From Bacteroidales bacterium (GTDB lineage Bacteria; Bacteroidota; Bacteroidia; Bacteroidales; VadinHA17), in assembly GCA_025454775.1 (NCBI GenBank), contig JALONU010000003.1:1-36504 (forward strand): a stretch of DNA of 36,504 nucleotides. Direction: 5' to 3'. Both the position numbers and the translations under genes were made by a program. Each line of letters opens with the position of its first letter. Position 1 is the stretch's first letter. The notes beneath the pieces were generated by a model. The model saw only the letters and a list, made by a program, of their open reading frames with translations. It searched no databases and had not been told where the DNA came from. Below are positions 9,960 to 18,462 of this stretch, one piece after another.

Positions 9960-10349
9960 ATGGCTGGTCATAAACTACTGTTTATCGTTGATGATGATCC
10001 CTTTATTAACCTGCTTGTTGTGAAAAGATTCACAGCAGAGGGATTCAGGATCGAAGCTTTTGAATCAGGAGAGGAATGCCTGAAAGCCCTTGACAGGCAC
10101 CCTGACCTTATTATACTGGATTATCTTTTTATGCCGAAAGACGGAACTGCAATGAACGGGATGGAGATACTTGACCGGATTAGGGAGAAAAAGCCGGATA
10201 CACCGATAATCATGCTTTCAGGTCAGGAAAACGGCGAGGTGGTACTGGAGCTTGCAAGAAAAGGGATCACTGACTATATAATCAAGGATAACAGCCTGCT
10301 CGATAACCTTCATAATTCGATCAGGGAACACTTTGAAAGGGAGTCCTGA
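9960..10349 (+). CDS. Single-domain response regulator (CheY-like receiver)
   Basis: This 129-residue protein is a lone receiver domain. It has the acidic pocket D11/D12(D13) in IVDDDP, the phospho-acceptor D54 in LIILDYLF, the switch serine S87 in IIMLSG and the conserved K109 in DYIIKD. There is no DNA-binding or enzymatic output domain, so it probably works by phospho-dependent protein contact, as a phosphorelay intermediate or a motility/signalling adaptor. No histidine kinase lies in the window. A six-residue insert after the phosphorylation site (MPKDGTAMNGMEIL) lengthens the loop relative to CheY. The gene converges on tonB with 2 nt between stop codons. Confidence 0.93.
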   Translation: MAGHKLLFIVDDDPFINLLVVKRFTAEGFRIEAFESGEECLKALDRHPDLIILDYLFMPKDGTAMNGMEILDRIREKKPDTPIIMLSGQENGEVVLELARKGITDYIIKDNSLLDNLHNSIREHFERES

Positions 10350-10351
10350 AT

Positions 10352-11245
10352 TTATTTGAGCTTGAAGATATAGGTTATTGTGCCCGTCTGAGTCAGAGGG
10401 GCATTTTGATTTGGTTCGAAAGTCGTTTTCAGAGCTGCTTCCCTGGCAATCCTGTACAGATCCTTGTCAAGAGTTGTTGAACCTTGTTCACCCGGAGTTG
10501 CCATCGTCACTTTCCCTGCTCTGTCGACACTGATCTTCACTACAACCTTGCCTTCCTCCTGGTACTCGTAGTTCGGTTTTTGCAGATTTGTAACACCCCT
10601 GCCACCCAAAGAGTATGAAATTCCCTTATCACCAAGGCCGCTCCCTTCGCCTCGGTTCTGAGAATTCACGTCACCTGAAGGCACTCCCTGGTTGCCCTGG
10701 CCTCCTGCTACGCCTTCGCTGGTAGTGTTTGTACCTGCATTCTTCGAGTTGGCAAGTGCGTTTTTAGTACGGCTGGCAATATCAGCCTGTCTCTGCTGCT
10801 CGGCTTCTATCCTTTTTCTTTCTGCCTCTTCGGCTTCCTTCCTTTTCCTCTCTTCTTCAAGTTGTGCCCTTCTTATTTTGTCAGCCTCTATCTTTTCGAG
10901 TCTTTTCCTTTCAGCCTCAGGGTCTACTTTTTTCACCGCTGGAGCTTCCTCGGTGTTCTGTGTTAGCAGGGGCTTTTCATCAGCCTGAACTGCACTCTGT
11001 GGGACCGGAGGCGGTGACGCTTCCTCCTGAACTGCCGGTTGTGAAGGTTCGATCAATCCTGTACCTGTTTCATCAACCCCGAAATTTACAAGGATTCCAT
11101 CCTCGGTCTCCGGAGGAGGGGGGACAGAAAATCCCAGGACAATAAGAAGCACCAGCACGATCACCTGGACTATGATCGTACCGACTATTCCCTTATTCCT
11201 CTCCTTGGGAATAGCGCGGAGCCGGTTATTTTGGAGTGGTTGCAA
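10352..11245 (-). CDS. TonB/TolA-like energy transducer
   Basis: The 297-residue protein has a short cytoplasmic N-terminus, one membrane anchor (about 19-40, GIVGTIIVQVIVLVLLIVL), a proline-rich stretch, a long charged coiled coil (about 108-160, ERKRLEKIEADKIRRAQ and similar), a Gly/Asn-rich linker and a C-terminal TonB-like domain (about 225-297). It would carry proton-motive energy from ExbB/ExbD to the outer membrane. The long charged helix resembles TolA, so a Tol-like role is possible. The start is unusual: the only in-frame start before the membrane segment is TTG at 11245, overlapping exbD by 20 bp; no ATG is available. Gene order exbB-exbD-tonB supports the assignment. Confidence 0.88.
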   Translation of the reverse strand: MQPLQNNRLRAIPKERNKGIVGTIIVQVIVLVLLIVLGFSVPPPPETEDGILVNFGVDETGTGLIEPSQPAVQEEASPPPVPQSAVQADEKPLLTQNTEEAPAVKKVDPEAERKRLEKIEADKIRRAQLEEERKRKEAEEAERKRIEAEQQRQADIASRTKNALANSKNAGTNTTSEGVAGGQGNQGVPSGDVNSQNRGEGSGLGDKGISYSLGGRGVTNLQKPNYEYQEEGKVVVKISVDRAGKVTMATPGEQGSTTLDKDLYRIAREAALKTTFEPNQNAPLTQTGTITYIFKLK

Positions 11246-11621
11246 TTATCAGTTTATAATTGTTCTTCTGTGCAATGTTCATAACCTGTACAGCTGCATC
11301 AAAAGGCGCTGTTTTGTCAACATGCAGCGAAATATATGTGTCGGGTTCGCTGCCAAGCTTTGCCTTAAGGGCTGCTTCCAGGTCGGCAAGTGTAGCCATC
11401 GGCTGCTGTTCCATATAAAGTTTCTGGTCAGCGGTGATCGAAACTGTGGTCATGGGCTTGGCCGAAGTCTGCGTATCACCTTTCGGAAGGAGCAGCTTAA
11501 GGGCTGTCGGATGCACCAGCGTTGATGTAAGCATGAAGAATATGAGCAGGTTAAATACCACATCCGTCATGCCTGTGGAGCTGAAGTTGATACTGATCTT
11601 GTTCCTTTGGGAGAGTGCCAT
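11226..11621 (-). CDS. exbD: ExbD/TolR-family biopolymer transport protein
   Basis: ExbD is the small partner of the ExbB proton channel and couples proton flow to TonB. The 131-residue protein has a short N-terminus, one membrane helix containing the essential aspartate D20 (MTDVVFNLLIFFMLTS) and a periplasmic domain ending in YKLIIATTPK. Its ATG overlaps the exbB stop by one base (TAATG), showing translational coupling. tonB begins inside its 3' end. Only one exbD copy is present, whereas Bacteroidota operons often have two. ExbD and TolR cannot be told apart on sequence alone. Confidence 0.93.
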   Translation of the reverse strand: MALSQRNKISINFSSTGMTDVVFNLLIFFMLTSTLVHPTALKLLLPKGDTQTSAKPMTTVSITADQKLYMEQQPMATLADLEAALKAKLGSEPDTYISLHVDKTAPFDAAVQVMNIAQKNNYKLIIATTPK

Positions 11622-12313
11622 TACTTTCCGGTTTTTACAGGTTCGTTCAGGATGTCCATGAATTCGGTGAGGGTGGCTTCGAGGTTGAAGACAACCTTCT
11701 CCGTCCGGACCACAAGAGTGTTATATGCAAAGTACCCGAGTATCCCTACTATAAGCCCTGCCACCGTCGTGATAAGGGCGGTATATATTCCTCCCGACAT
11801 CATCGATACATCTATATTGTTGCCTGCCTGTTCCATCCTGTAGAACGACTGTACCATTCCGATCACCGTTCCAAGGAATCCCAGCATCGGTTCTGCACCG
11901 GTGATCGTTGCGAGGGTGGGGAAACCTTTTTCGAGCTTCGATATTTCGAGTTTGCCGACATTTTCTATTGCAGTGCTTATATCCTGCAGCGGCCTTCCCA
12001 GCCTGCTTATCCCTTTCTCCACCATTCTTGCCGAAGGGGTGTCGGTTGCCTTGCAGAGTGCCATTGCGGCTTCAATCCTTCCCTCGTGAATGTAGTCCTT
12101 GATCCTGTTCATGAAATTCTGATCTTCCTTCGTTGCCTTCCTGATCACATAGAACCTTTCGATGAAGATATAAGTGGCTACAAATGCAAGGATGACTATG
12201 GGTATCATGACCCATCCGCCCTTCAGGGCGAGATCGAGAAGGGTCAGTTTGGCCACGGTCGTTTGCTGTGCGGGAACAGCCCCACCCTGCAAAATGATTT
12301 GAAGAAACGTCAT
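11621..12313 (-). CDS. exbB: ExbB/TolQ/MotA-family proton channel protein
   Basis: ExbB forms the pentameric inner-membrane channel that powers TonB with ExbD. The 230-residue protein has three membrane helices (about 32-52, 131-155 and 174-197) and the family signature around GFPTLATITGAEPMLGFLGTVIGM. The second half holds the typical IYTALITTVAGLIVGI helix. The ATG at 12313 follows a leader of about 60 nt from a perfect -7 element at 12386-12379. It lies 145 bp downstream of the tamB-like gene on the same strand, so it can be transcribed from its own promoter or by read-through. TolQ is the alternative name, since the downstream transducer is TolA-like in layout. Confidence 0.93.
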   Translation of the reverse strand: MTFLQIILQGGAVPAQQTTVAKLTLLDLALKGGWVMIPIVILAFVATYIFIERFYVIRKATKEDQNFMNRIKDYIHEGRIEAAMALCKATDTPSARMVEKGISRLGRPLQDISTAIENVGKLEISKLEKGFPTLATITGAEPMLGFLGTVIGMVQSFYRMEQAGNNIDVSMMSGGIYTALITTVAGLIVGILGYFAYNTLVVRTEKVVFNLEATLTEFMDILNEPVKTGK

Positions 12314-12353
12314 ATACTTCGATTTATCTGATTAATAACTAGTTGCCCTGCTT

Positions 12354-12369
12354 TCATGCAGGATCCTCA
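12354..12369. other. Small hairpin in the exbB leader
   Basis: CCTGC and GCAGG form a 5-bp stem around a 6-nt loop in the presumed exbB mRNA leader. There is no T-run. It is too short to call a riboswitch or terminator and is noted only as possible leader structure. Confidence 0.2.
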
Positions 12370-12378
12370 TTTCTCGTG

Positions 12379-12386
12379 CAAAGTTA
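12379..12386 (-). promoter_or_regulatory. -7 element of the exbB-exbD-tonB promoter
   Basis: TAACTTTG on the minus strand, a perfect TAnnTTTG, lies 65 nt upstream of the exbB ATG in the 145-bp gap after the tamB-like gene. No TTG stands at the expected -33 distance. It suggests the operon has its own promoter. Confidence 0.45.
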
Positions 12387-12458
12387 TTAAGAAACGTACT
12401 TTACCCCGGTTCTATTATGGGGCTTTAATAACAATGATGAAATATTTATTAACTGAAA

Positions 12459-15400
12459 CTATTTCCCTTCTGATTGTCTGTCATCAATCTTCGGGGTCTC
12501 AGGCTTTTTCTTTCTTTTGAAAAGATCGGAGAATTTGTCGAATTCCTGCCTGAAGAATATACCAAAGCCCTGTGTATACTGCGACTGTTTCCCCGTGTAA
12601 GGGTTGTTGAACCGGTTGAACACCTTGAACCGGATCTTATCGGAGAACTTTGGCTTGTACTCGATGTCAAAGTCGCCTGTCAGCTGGTCTGTATTGTCCG
12701 AAACACCGCCGGTACCTCTTACGTCGAGGTTGCCGTTGATTACCACCCTGTCGTCGAGAAGCTGTGTCGAAAGTGCCACCTGAACCTCCTGGTCGTTGAA
12801 ATTTTTCTGCCCGGGGATGTAGGATACGCCTATGTCGAAGTCATTGCTTATCTGTGACAGCCAGTTGCTAAGCTGGTTCGACAGCATCTCGGTGGTGGTG
12901 ACAGCCATTGCTGATGTTCCTGTGGTGGTGGTGGATGTCAGTGAACTACCGTATGAAGGGTCGGCATAGAAACTGTTCATGACAAGCAGGTACAGGAACT
13001 GGCGGCTGAGCTCTTCCTCTGTTGTTATTACGTTTTTCAGATAGGTCCTTGTCTCTTCGTCTGCCATCGGAAGGTATATGTTGAAGGAAACGACAGGGTT
13101 GAATAGTTTCCCGGAAAGGTTAATCTGGCATTCCACCGGTATCTTTTCCCTGTAGTTCTCGTCCTTCAGAATCTCGTAAAGAGATGCCTTAAGCTTATAG
13201 ATGGCCTTCATTTCTATCTCAGCGTTGTCAATGTCACCGTTAAAGGAGATGCGTCCTCCTTCCTCTACGCTGAAAGGCTTGTTAAGTATATTCTTCAGGG
13301 TGAAGAGATAGTCGCCGTCCTCAATTATATAGTCGCCCGATATTTTGAATTCACCCTCTCTGTTGAGGCTTATGTTCAGATTGCCTGAGCCATGGCCTTT
13401 CATTATGTCTCCTACCTTCGGGTCGAAAATTAGCTGAACTTCCGCATCAGGTGTCACCTCAAGGTCGAATTTCAATTCAATCCCTGATGTGTTCTGCGCA
13501 AGTGGTTTGGCTGCCTGGTCTGCCGCAGAGCTTGCTGATGTATCCTGGGTCACGAAAGTAATGAATGAATAATCCGAGACCGTTTCGCTCGAGTTCAGTG
13601 GTATATAGAATTTTGTATTCCTGCCTGTTTTTGCGGAAACGTCGAAGGAGAGGCTTTCAGGGCCGCTTTTTATTGTCGTCACCCCGGTGGCAAATGCAGT
13701 GCCGTAAAACAGGTCATTGTCTTTGGGTCGCGTGTTGAGGACCATGGTCTCATTAGTAGTAATGGTAAGGTCAGCCCTGTAATCCTTCAGATGGTTGTGA
13801 CGAACGGCACCGTTGAGAACCGCAGAATTGCCTCTTTCATCGGTGACCCTTATATTCCTGAAGTTGATACCGTCCTTCGTGAATCTTATCGAGTCGTTAA
13901 GCCTGTACCTTGTCTGCAGGTAATCAACTTTCAGGGAACTGTTCTCGGCCATAACTGCTCCTTCCAGGTTCAGGTTTTTTGTCTCCCCGGAAATACGCAC
14001 CTTCCCCGACCCTGTGCCGGTTATGCCGGAAGCAAAAAACTTCAGGAGAGGATTGAGTGCATCCAGGGGAAGCTTTTCTGCAGTTGCGGAGATGTCAATT
14101 GCCTTGCGTGTGGGATCATAATTTCCGGTTACGTCTATCATCTTCCTTCCCTGCAGATTGTTGTAGGCATGGATGTCAGCCACTTTCCTGTCGCTGTTCC
14201 ACAGCATGTTCACCGAAAGATCGCCGTAATCGGCCTGCAGAACCGAAAAACGGTTTATGGTAAGGTCACCTTCAGCAAGGGGTCTGTTGAAGAGGTCGGA
14301 GAGGAAGACATTGCCGTTAAGCATTCCCTTTATGGAGAGGGAAAGCTGATCCTCCTTCTTGTTCCTGTCCATCAGTCCGTTGAGCCATGAGATGTCAATA
14401 CCCCTGAACTGGAGGTGAAGTGTATCCGTTCTGTCACTCGAGACCTTGCCGTCTATGAGATAGTAGTTATCCCCGTTGCTTATGTAAAGCTTGCTGATCA
14501 TAACAGAGCTGGTATCTATCCCGAGAACGGCAGGACTTAATTTCCACAGTTTGTTGCGGCTGTAAACTTCTGTCGGATCTATCCTTATGTTCAGAACCGG
14601 ATTTGCATCACTGACCTCAGATCCCGTGAAACTTCCCCTGGCTGTGAAGTCCCCCTTGTTCAGTACTTCCTCCCTGTTATCCCAGTTTACCCTGAAGATG
14701 AAATTGTCGGGTACAGTTCCCAGGCTTGCGTTGAAGCCTTTCAGTTCAGTCTGTCCTGGAAGGCTTACAGCGCTTGTCCCAAGCCTCATGTTAAGCTCCG
14801 GCGATTCAAAACCGGCGTCAAGGGTGAGATTTTTGAATGTAAACCCCCCGTAGCTCACTGACCTTGATGCAGCATTCAGTATCATAGCCGTGTCGGAGAG
14901 AACGGATCCGCTTATGCTGCTCTTTTCAGCTACCAGAAGCCCTGTCCGGAAGAAAGAATTAAGCTTGTCGGTGTTTTTAAGGTTTATGCTGAAGCTGAAG
15001 TTGTTCTTTCCCTGTTCTTCACTGAGCTCAGGCGGGATGAACTTTGAAGGCATCATGGATGCCAGACCCCTTTTTACCAGGCTGCCCAGCCCCTGGAAAC
15101 TGTAGACTCCCCTGAGATCCGCATCGGCAAAATCCGTTCTCAGGCTGATAGCCGGCCTGCCGTTCTCCGTGAAAGCCTTCACCGAGAAGTCGTACATGTC
15201 GAGTGTATTGCCGTTCCGGCGCAATGTTGAGTTGAGCAGCCTTATCTCTCCGTCGAGATTGTCGATGTTGGTTCCCCTGAAGTTTGCAGTAGCGAGCAGG
15301 GAAAGGTGAGACGTCGTATCATCCTTGTCGAAGTTCAGCCTGTAAAGATCGGCCTGTGCGAGGTTCAGGCTGAAATCGAATTCCGGAAGCTCCCTGCTGA

Positions 15401-16925
15401 AATCGAATGTCCCCAGCACGTCAAACCTGATGTTCCTGTCATTTATGCTGATGTCGCCGTCCCATGTTTTCTCACTGAAACGGCCGTTCAGGGACACATT
15501 CCTGTATATATAGCTGTTCAGTTCAATGCTGTCGATCCGGCCCGAGATATTTCCGCTGAACCTGGTCTCGGGAGATGCATAGCCGTCAATGTCGGCCCTC
15601 ATTGCCAGGTTGCCGAACATTTCGGGGTTGTCGAGAAGCCTGCCGAGAGAGATTCCGCTGCCTCTCACAAATCCTTTAAGCCTGAAACTGTTCTTCTCAC
15701 CCGGCCGCACCGATACATCAGTGCTCAATGTTCCGCTCTCACTCCTCAGGTTGCCATAAGCCACAAAGTCGGAAAGGAAACCGGTAAAGCTTCCATTGAA
15801 GGTTATTGTCCCAAGGGAGTTGAAAAGTTCAGGTATGACTATCTTCTTTTTCCCTGCAGTTTCTATTTCGCCGATTTCGGCTGCGCTGGTTCTCAGCCTG
15901 CTGATACCTAGGTAAATGAAAGAGTTATCGATGTCGGGAAGGCCAGACACGTCAAAGTCGCAGAGGATGCTTGTCAATTCGCCGAACGATATGTCGATGT
16001 CCCGTCCTCTCAGCTCGGCTACCGTGCCTGAAACTTTTCCGGAGATCCTGACCGCCTCATTCACTTTTTCAGCTGGAGGCACAAAGTACTTAAGGTCGGA
16101 TGAAGAAACGAGTGATTTTCCGAGACTTATGTCCATCCTGACCTTCCTGGTGAAATCGGAAAATGAACTTGCAGAGTCTCCGATGAGTCCGACCTTTTCA
16201 ATTTCAATAAGGCTGCTGTCGCACTTTATGGTACCACCGTGGAAGAGGAGATCGTTTTTTGCCAGCCTGACTCCGCAGTTCATCTCCTTTACGGTGAATC
16301 CTGCAGATTCAATGAATGAGAGCTCAGTAATATTGAAACGTGTTGTATCGTCGCTGATCAGGAAGTCCTCCAGCGTTCCATTAATATTATTAAGGTTTAG
16401 ATTATTGAAGTCAGTTGCGATCAGGCTTTTTTCCCTATAGGTGTTGACCAGGGAGAACTTTCCATCTGTAACCGAGATCTCGCTTATGCTCAATACCATG
16501 CTTTTGCTGCCGCCGGGAGACCTGAGCAGTTCCAGATACCATTGCAGGTTCATTTCGCCGGTGCTGTCCGTTATAAAGGAAACTACAGGACGACTCACCG
16601 TGATCCTGCCAAAACGGAGACGGCCGTTCTTCAGATCTGACTTCCTCAGGAATAATGTTGCTTCTGCGGCGTATATGAGCGTGTCGCTGTTCCTGTCCCT
16701 GATAAGAAGATCGTCTATCGAAAGCCGGTTAAAGAAAAGATACCTTACACTGCCGACCGAAATCGAGGAGCTTACCCTTTCCGATATATGGCTTGTTATC
16801 CTTCTGACAGCCATTGTCTGAACTGCCGGGATCCTGATAATGGAAAACAGGATCGTAGGCAGGATGATCAGTATGCCTGCAATTATGAATAGATACTTAT
16901 ATGATTTTTTAATACTTTTGGCCAT
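12459..16925 (-). CDS. TamB-like / AsmA-like translocation and assembly protein (DUF490)
   Basis: This very large protein (1488 residues) has an N-terminal membrane anchor (about 10-32, YLFIIAGILIILPTILFSI), a long body of beta-strand repeats with no enzymatic motif, and a C-terminal TamB domain (about 1090-1440), including GSGNLNISLNREGEFKISG, then YLFTLKNIL and RISFNGDI. TamB-type proteins form a hydrophobic groove spanning the periplasm and move phospholipids, or help insert proteins, to the outer membrane. The ATG at 16925 faces tsaD across a 60-bp divergent promoter region, an arrangement I recall from other Bacteroidota. exbB-exbD-tonB follows in the same direction. No TamA/BamA-type barrel gene is adjacent. 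The C-terminus is Lys/Arg-rich, unlike the final aromatic residue of barrel proteins. Confidence 0.9.
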   Translation of the reverse strand: MAKSIKKSYKYLFIIAGILIILPTILFSIIRIPAVQTMAVRRITSHISERVSSSISVGSVRYLFFNRLSIDDLLIRDRNSDTLIYAAEATLFLRKSDLKNGRLRFGRITVSRPVVSFITDSTGEMNLQWYLELLRSPGGSKSMVLSISEISVTDGKFSLVNTYREKSLIATDFNNLNLNNINGTLEDFLISDDTTRFNITELSFIESAGFTVKEMNCGVRLAKNDLLFHGGTIKCDSSLIEIEKVGLIGDSASSFSDFTRKVRMDISLGKSLVSSSDLKYFVPPAEKVNEAVRISGKVSGTVAELRGRDIDISFGELTSILCDFDVSGLPDIDNSFIYLGISRLRTSAAEIGEIETAGKKKIVIPELFNSLGTITFNGSFTGFLSDFVAYGNLRSESGTLSTDVSVRPGEKNSFRLKGFVRGSGISLGRLLDNPEMFGNLAMRADIDGYASPETRFSGNISGRIDSIELNSYIYRNVSLNGRFSEKTWDGDISINDRNIRFDVLGTFDFSRELPEFDFSLNLAQADLYRLNFDKDDTTSHLSLLATANFRGTNIDNLDGEIRLLNSTLRRNGNTLDMYDFSVKAFTENGRPAISLRTDFADADLRGVYSFQGLGSLVKRGLASMMPSKFIPPELSEEQGKNNFSFSINLKNTDKLNSFFRTGLLVAEKSSISGSVLSDTAMILNAASRSVSYGGFTFKNLTLDAGFESPELNMRLGTSAVSLPGQTELKGFNASLGTVPDNFIFRVNWDNREEVLNKGDFTARGSFTGSEVSDANPVLNIRIDPTEVYSRNKLWKLSPAVLGIDTSSVMISKLYISNGDNYYLIDGKVSSDRTDTLHLQFRGIDISWLNGLMDRNKKEDQLSLSIKGMLNGNVFLSDLFNRPLAEGDLTINRFSVLQADYGDLSVNMLWNSDRKVADIHAYNNLQGRKMIDVTGNYDPTRKAIDISATAEKLPLDALNPLLKFFASGITGTGSGKVRISGETKNLNLEGAVMAENSSLKVDYLQTRYRLNDSIRFTKDGINFRNIRVTDERGNSAVLNGAVRHNHLKDYRADLTITTNETMVLNTRPKDNDLFYGTAFATGVTTIKSGPESLSFDVSAKTGRNTKFYIPLNSSETVSDYSFITFVTQDTSASSAADQAAKPLAQNTSGIELKFDLEVTPDAEVQLIFDPKVGDIMKGHGSGNLNISLNREGEFKISGDYIIEDGDYLFTLKNILNKPFSVEEGGRISFNGDIDNAEIEMKAIYKLKASLYEILKDENYREKIPVECQINLSGKLFNPVVSFNIYLPMADEETRTYLKNVITTEEELSRQFLYLLVMNSFYADPSYGSSLTSTTTTGTSAMAVTTTEMLSNQLSNWLSQISNDFDIGVSYIPGQKNFNDQEVQVALSTQLLDDRVVINGNLDVRGTGGVSDNTDQLTGDFDIEYKPKFSDKIRFKVFNRFNNPYTGKQSQYTQGFGIFFRQEFDKFSDLFKRKKKPETPKIDDRQSEGK

Positions 16926-16985
16926 TGATCAATTAAAAAATCAGTCACCAAAATAACCTAAAATATACCGAAATACAAAGTCCTG

Positions 16986-17999
16986 ATGGCAGTTACAATC
17001 CTTGGCATAGAATCATCCTGTGACGATACTTCTGCTTCGGTCGTCCGTGACGGCTTCCTTCTGTCGAACCTGATCGCTGGTCAGGAGATCCACAGATCGT
17101 ACGGAGGAGTCGTTCCGGAACTGGCCTCAAGAGCACATCAGGCAAACATCGTGCCGGTTGTAGATCAGGCCCTGAAAAAAGCCGGTGTTGGCGCCGGAGA
17201 GATAAACGCTGTTGCATTTACGCGTGGTCCTGGCCTGCTTGGTTCACTGCTTGTGGGAACCTCGTTTGCGAAGGGTTTCAGCCTTGCCCGTGAGATACCC
17301 CTGATCGAGGTGAATCATCTCCAGGCACATATCCTCGTTCATTTCATCAGGCAGGATGGAAGTGAGGGACGACTTCCCGGATTCCCGTTTCTCTGCCTGC
17401 TTGTTTCAGGGGGGCATACCCAGATCATTGTCCTTAAAAGCCATCTCGAAATGGAGATACTCGGAAGCACCATCGACGATGCTGCGGGAGAAGCATTCGA
17501 CAAATGCGGTAAGGTAATGGGATTTCCATACCCTGCCGGACCGGAAATTGACAGGCTGGCTGCCACAGGGAATAAAAAGGCATTTACGTTCGCAAGACCT
17601 CATATCAGGGGTCTCGACTTCAGCTTCAGCGGGTTAAAGACAAGTTTTCTGTACTTCCTGCGGGACATGTTGAAGGAAGATCCCGCCTTTATTGACAGGA
17701 ACAAGCCAGACCTCTGTGCTTCGCTCCAGAGCACAATCGTGAATATACTTGTGTCCAGGCTGGTGAAGGCAGCTGGGGAGACAGGGATCAGAGAGATCGG
17801 TATTGCAGGAGGCGTGTCAGCAAATTCCGGTTTAAGAAATGCAGTGACGGCAGAAGCTGCTAAAAGGAACTGGAACCTCTTCCTCCCGGCACTTAGCTTT
17901 ACAACGGACAATGCTGCAATGATAGCGATAACAGGGTATTACAAATATCTTGCACGAGAATTCTCGGGGCAGGACGTAATTCCCCTGGCAAGGATTTGA
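16986..17999 (+). CDS. tsaD: tRNA N6-threonylcarbamoyladenosine transferase
   Basis: TsaD transfers the threonylcarbamoyl group to A37 of ANN-decoding tRNAs (t6A), together with TsaB and TsaE, which are not in the window. The 337-residue protein has all family marks: ILGIESSCDDTS, VVPELASRAH, the metal-binding pair H111 and H115 in NHLQAH, LLVSGGHTQ, STIDDAAGEAFDKCGK, FSFSGLKT, GGVSANSGLR and TDNAAMIA. Length and start (ATG at 16986) are normal. The start lies 60 bp from that of the divergent tamB-like gene. The SiaC-like gene follows about 70 bp downstream with its own candidate promoter. Confidence 0.98.
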   Translation: MAVTILGIESSCDDTSASVVRDGFLLSNLIAGQEIHRSYGGVVPELASRAHQANIVPVVDQALKKAGVGAGEINAVAFTRGPGLLGSLLVGTSFAKGFSLAREIPLIEVNHLQAHILVHFIRQDGSEGRLPGFPFLCLLVSGGHTQIIVLKSHLEMEILGSTIDDAAGEAFDKCGKVMGFPYPAGPEIDRLAATGNKKAFTFARPHIRGLDFSFSGLKTSFLYFLRDMLKEDPAFIDRNKPDLCASLQSTIVNILVSRLVKAAGETGIREIGIAGGVSANSGLRNAVTAEAAKRNWNLFLPALSFTTDNAAMIAITGYYKYLAREFSGQDVIPLARI

Positions 18000-18009
18000 T
18001 CAGAAGCAT

Positions 18010-18022
18010 TTGACCAGGTCAA
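18010..18022. promoter_or_regulatory. Short palindrome upstream of the siaC-like gene
   Basis: TTGACC-A-GGTCAA is a perfect 6-1-6 palindrome placed just upstream of a candidate promoter (TTG at 18026-18028, 19 nt, TATTTTAC at 18048-18055, two mismatches to TAnnTTTG). The position would suit an activator or repressor site, but repeats this short are expected by chance several times in a window of this size. Confidence 0.25.
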
Positions 18023-18070
18023 TGATTGAATATTGCAATTAATTGACTATTTTACGACAAATTTCGGTTG

Positions 18071-18445
18071 ATGAAGGAGCTGAAGATCTTACATACCAAG
18101 AATTCTCCCGACATCATCCTCCGCCCAGATGGTGTTGTCAAGATTTCCGGAAGGTCAATCCAGGAGAATGTTGCTGAATTCTTTGCTCCCGTCGAGAAAT
18201 GGATGTCTGAATACATTAATGAACCAGCCGATATTACATGCGTTGACTTGAAACTCGAGTACTTCAACAGCGCCAGCGCAAAGGTTTTCATTCACCTTCT
18301 GGAGAAGCTCAAACACGTGAGCCTGAAAAACAAGAAATGCATTTTCAACTGGTACTATGAGGAAGGCGATGAGGATATTTACGAAAGGGGTGAATATTTT
18401 GCTTCAGTCCTCGATGTGAACTTCAACTTCATCAAAGTCCGCTGA
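18071..18445 (+). CDS. SiaC-like regulatory phosphoprotein (DUF1987 family)
   Basis: The 124-residue protein fits the SiaC/DUF1987 family. It contains an STAS-like core with the conserved segment LKLEYFNSASAKVFIHLLEKL and the tail motif NWYYEEGDEDIYERGEYF. In Pseudomonas, SiaC is a partner-switch protein, phosphorylated on Thr by SiaB and dephosphorylated by SiaA, that controls a diguanylate cyclase. Here the matching site is within NSAS, so a Ser would be modified if the mechanism is shared; that is inference. No SiaA, SiaB, kinase or cyclase gene is near. The ATG at 18071 is preferred over the TTG immediately before it. The gene converges on the phosphoesterase gene with 17 nt between them. 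Confidence 0.8.
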   Translation: MKELKILHTKNSPDIILRPDGVVKISGRSIQENVAEFFAPVEKWMSEYINEPADITCVDLKLEYFNSASAKVFIHLLEKLKHVSLKNKKCIFNWYYEEGDEDIYERGEYFASVLDVNFNFIKVR

Positions 18446-18462
18446 CAGGCTGGCGGTGTAAC

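Noticed and set aside
10758-10925. Repetitive purine/pyrimidine stretch in the tonB-like gene, considered as a DNA repeat
   Set aside because: It is explained by the charged Glu/Lys/Arg coiled coil; no unit repeats exactly.
11615-12331. 238-codon plus-strand open frame
   Set aside because: It lies antisense to exbB across nearly its full length; exbB has complete family motifs.
12400-12425. CCCC/GGGG hairpin after the tamB-like gene, considered as a terminator
   Set aside because: The stem is only 4-5 bp with a long loop and lacks a T-run on the minus strand.
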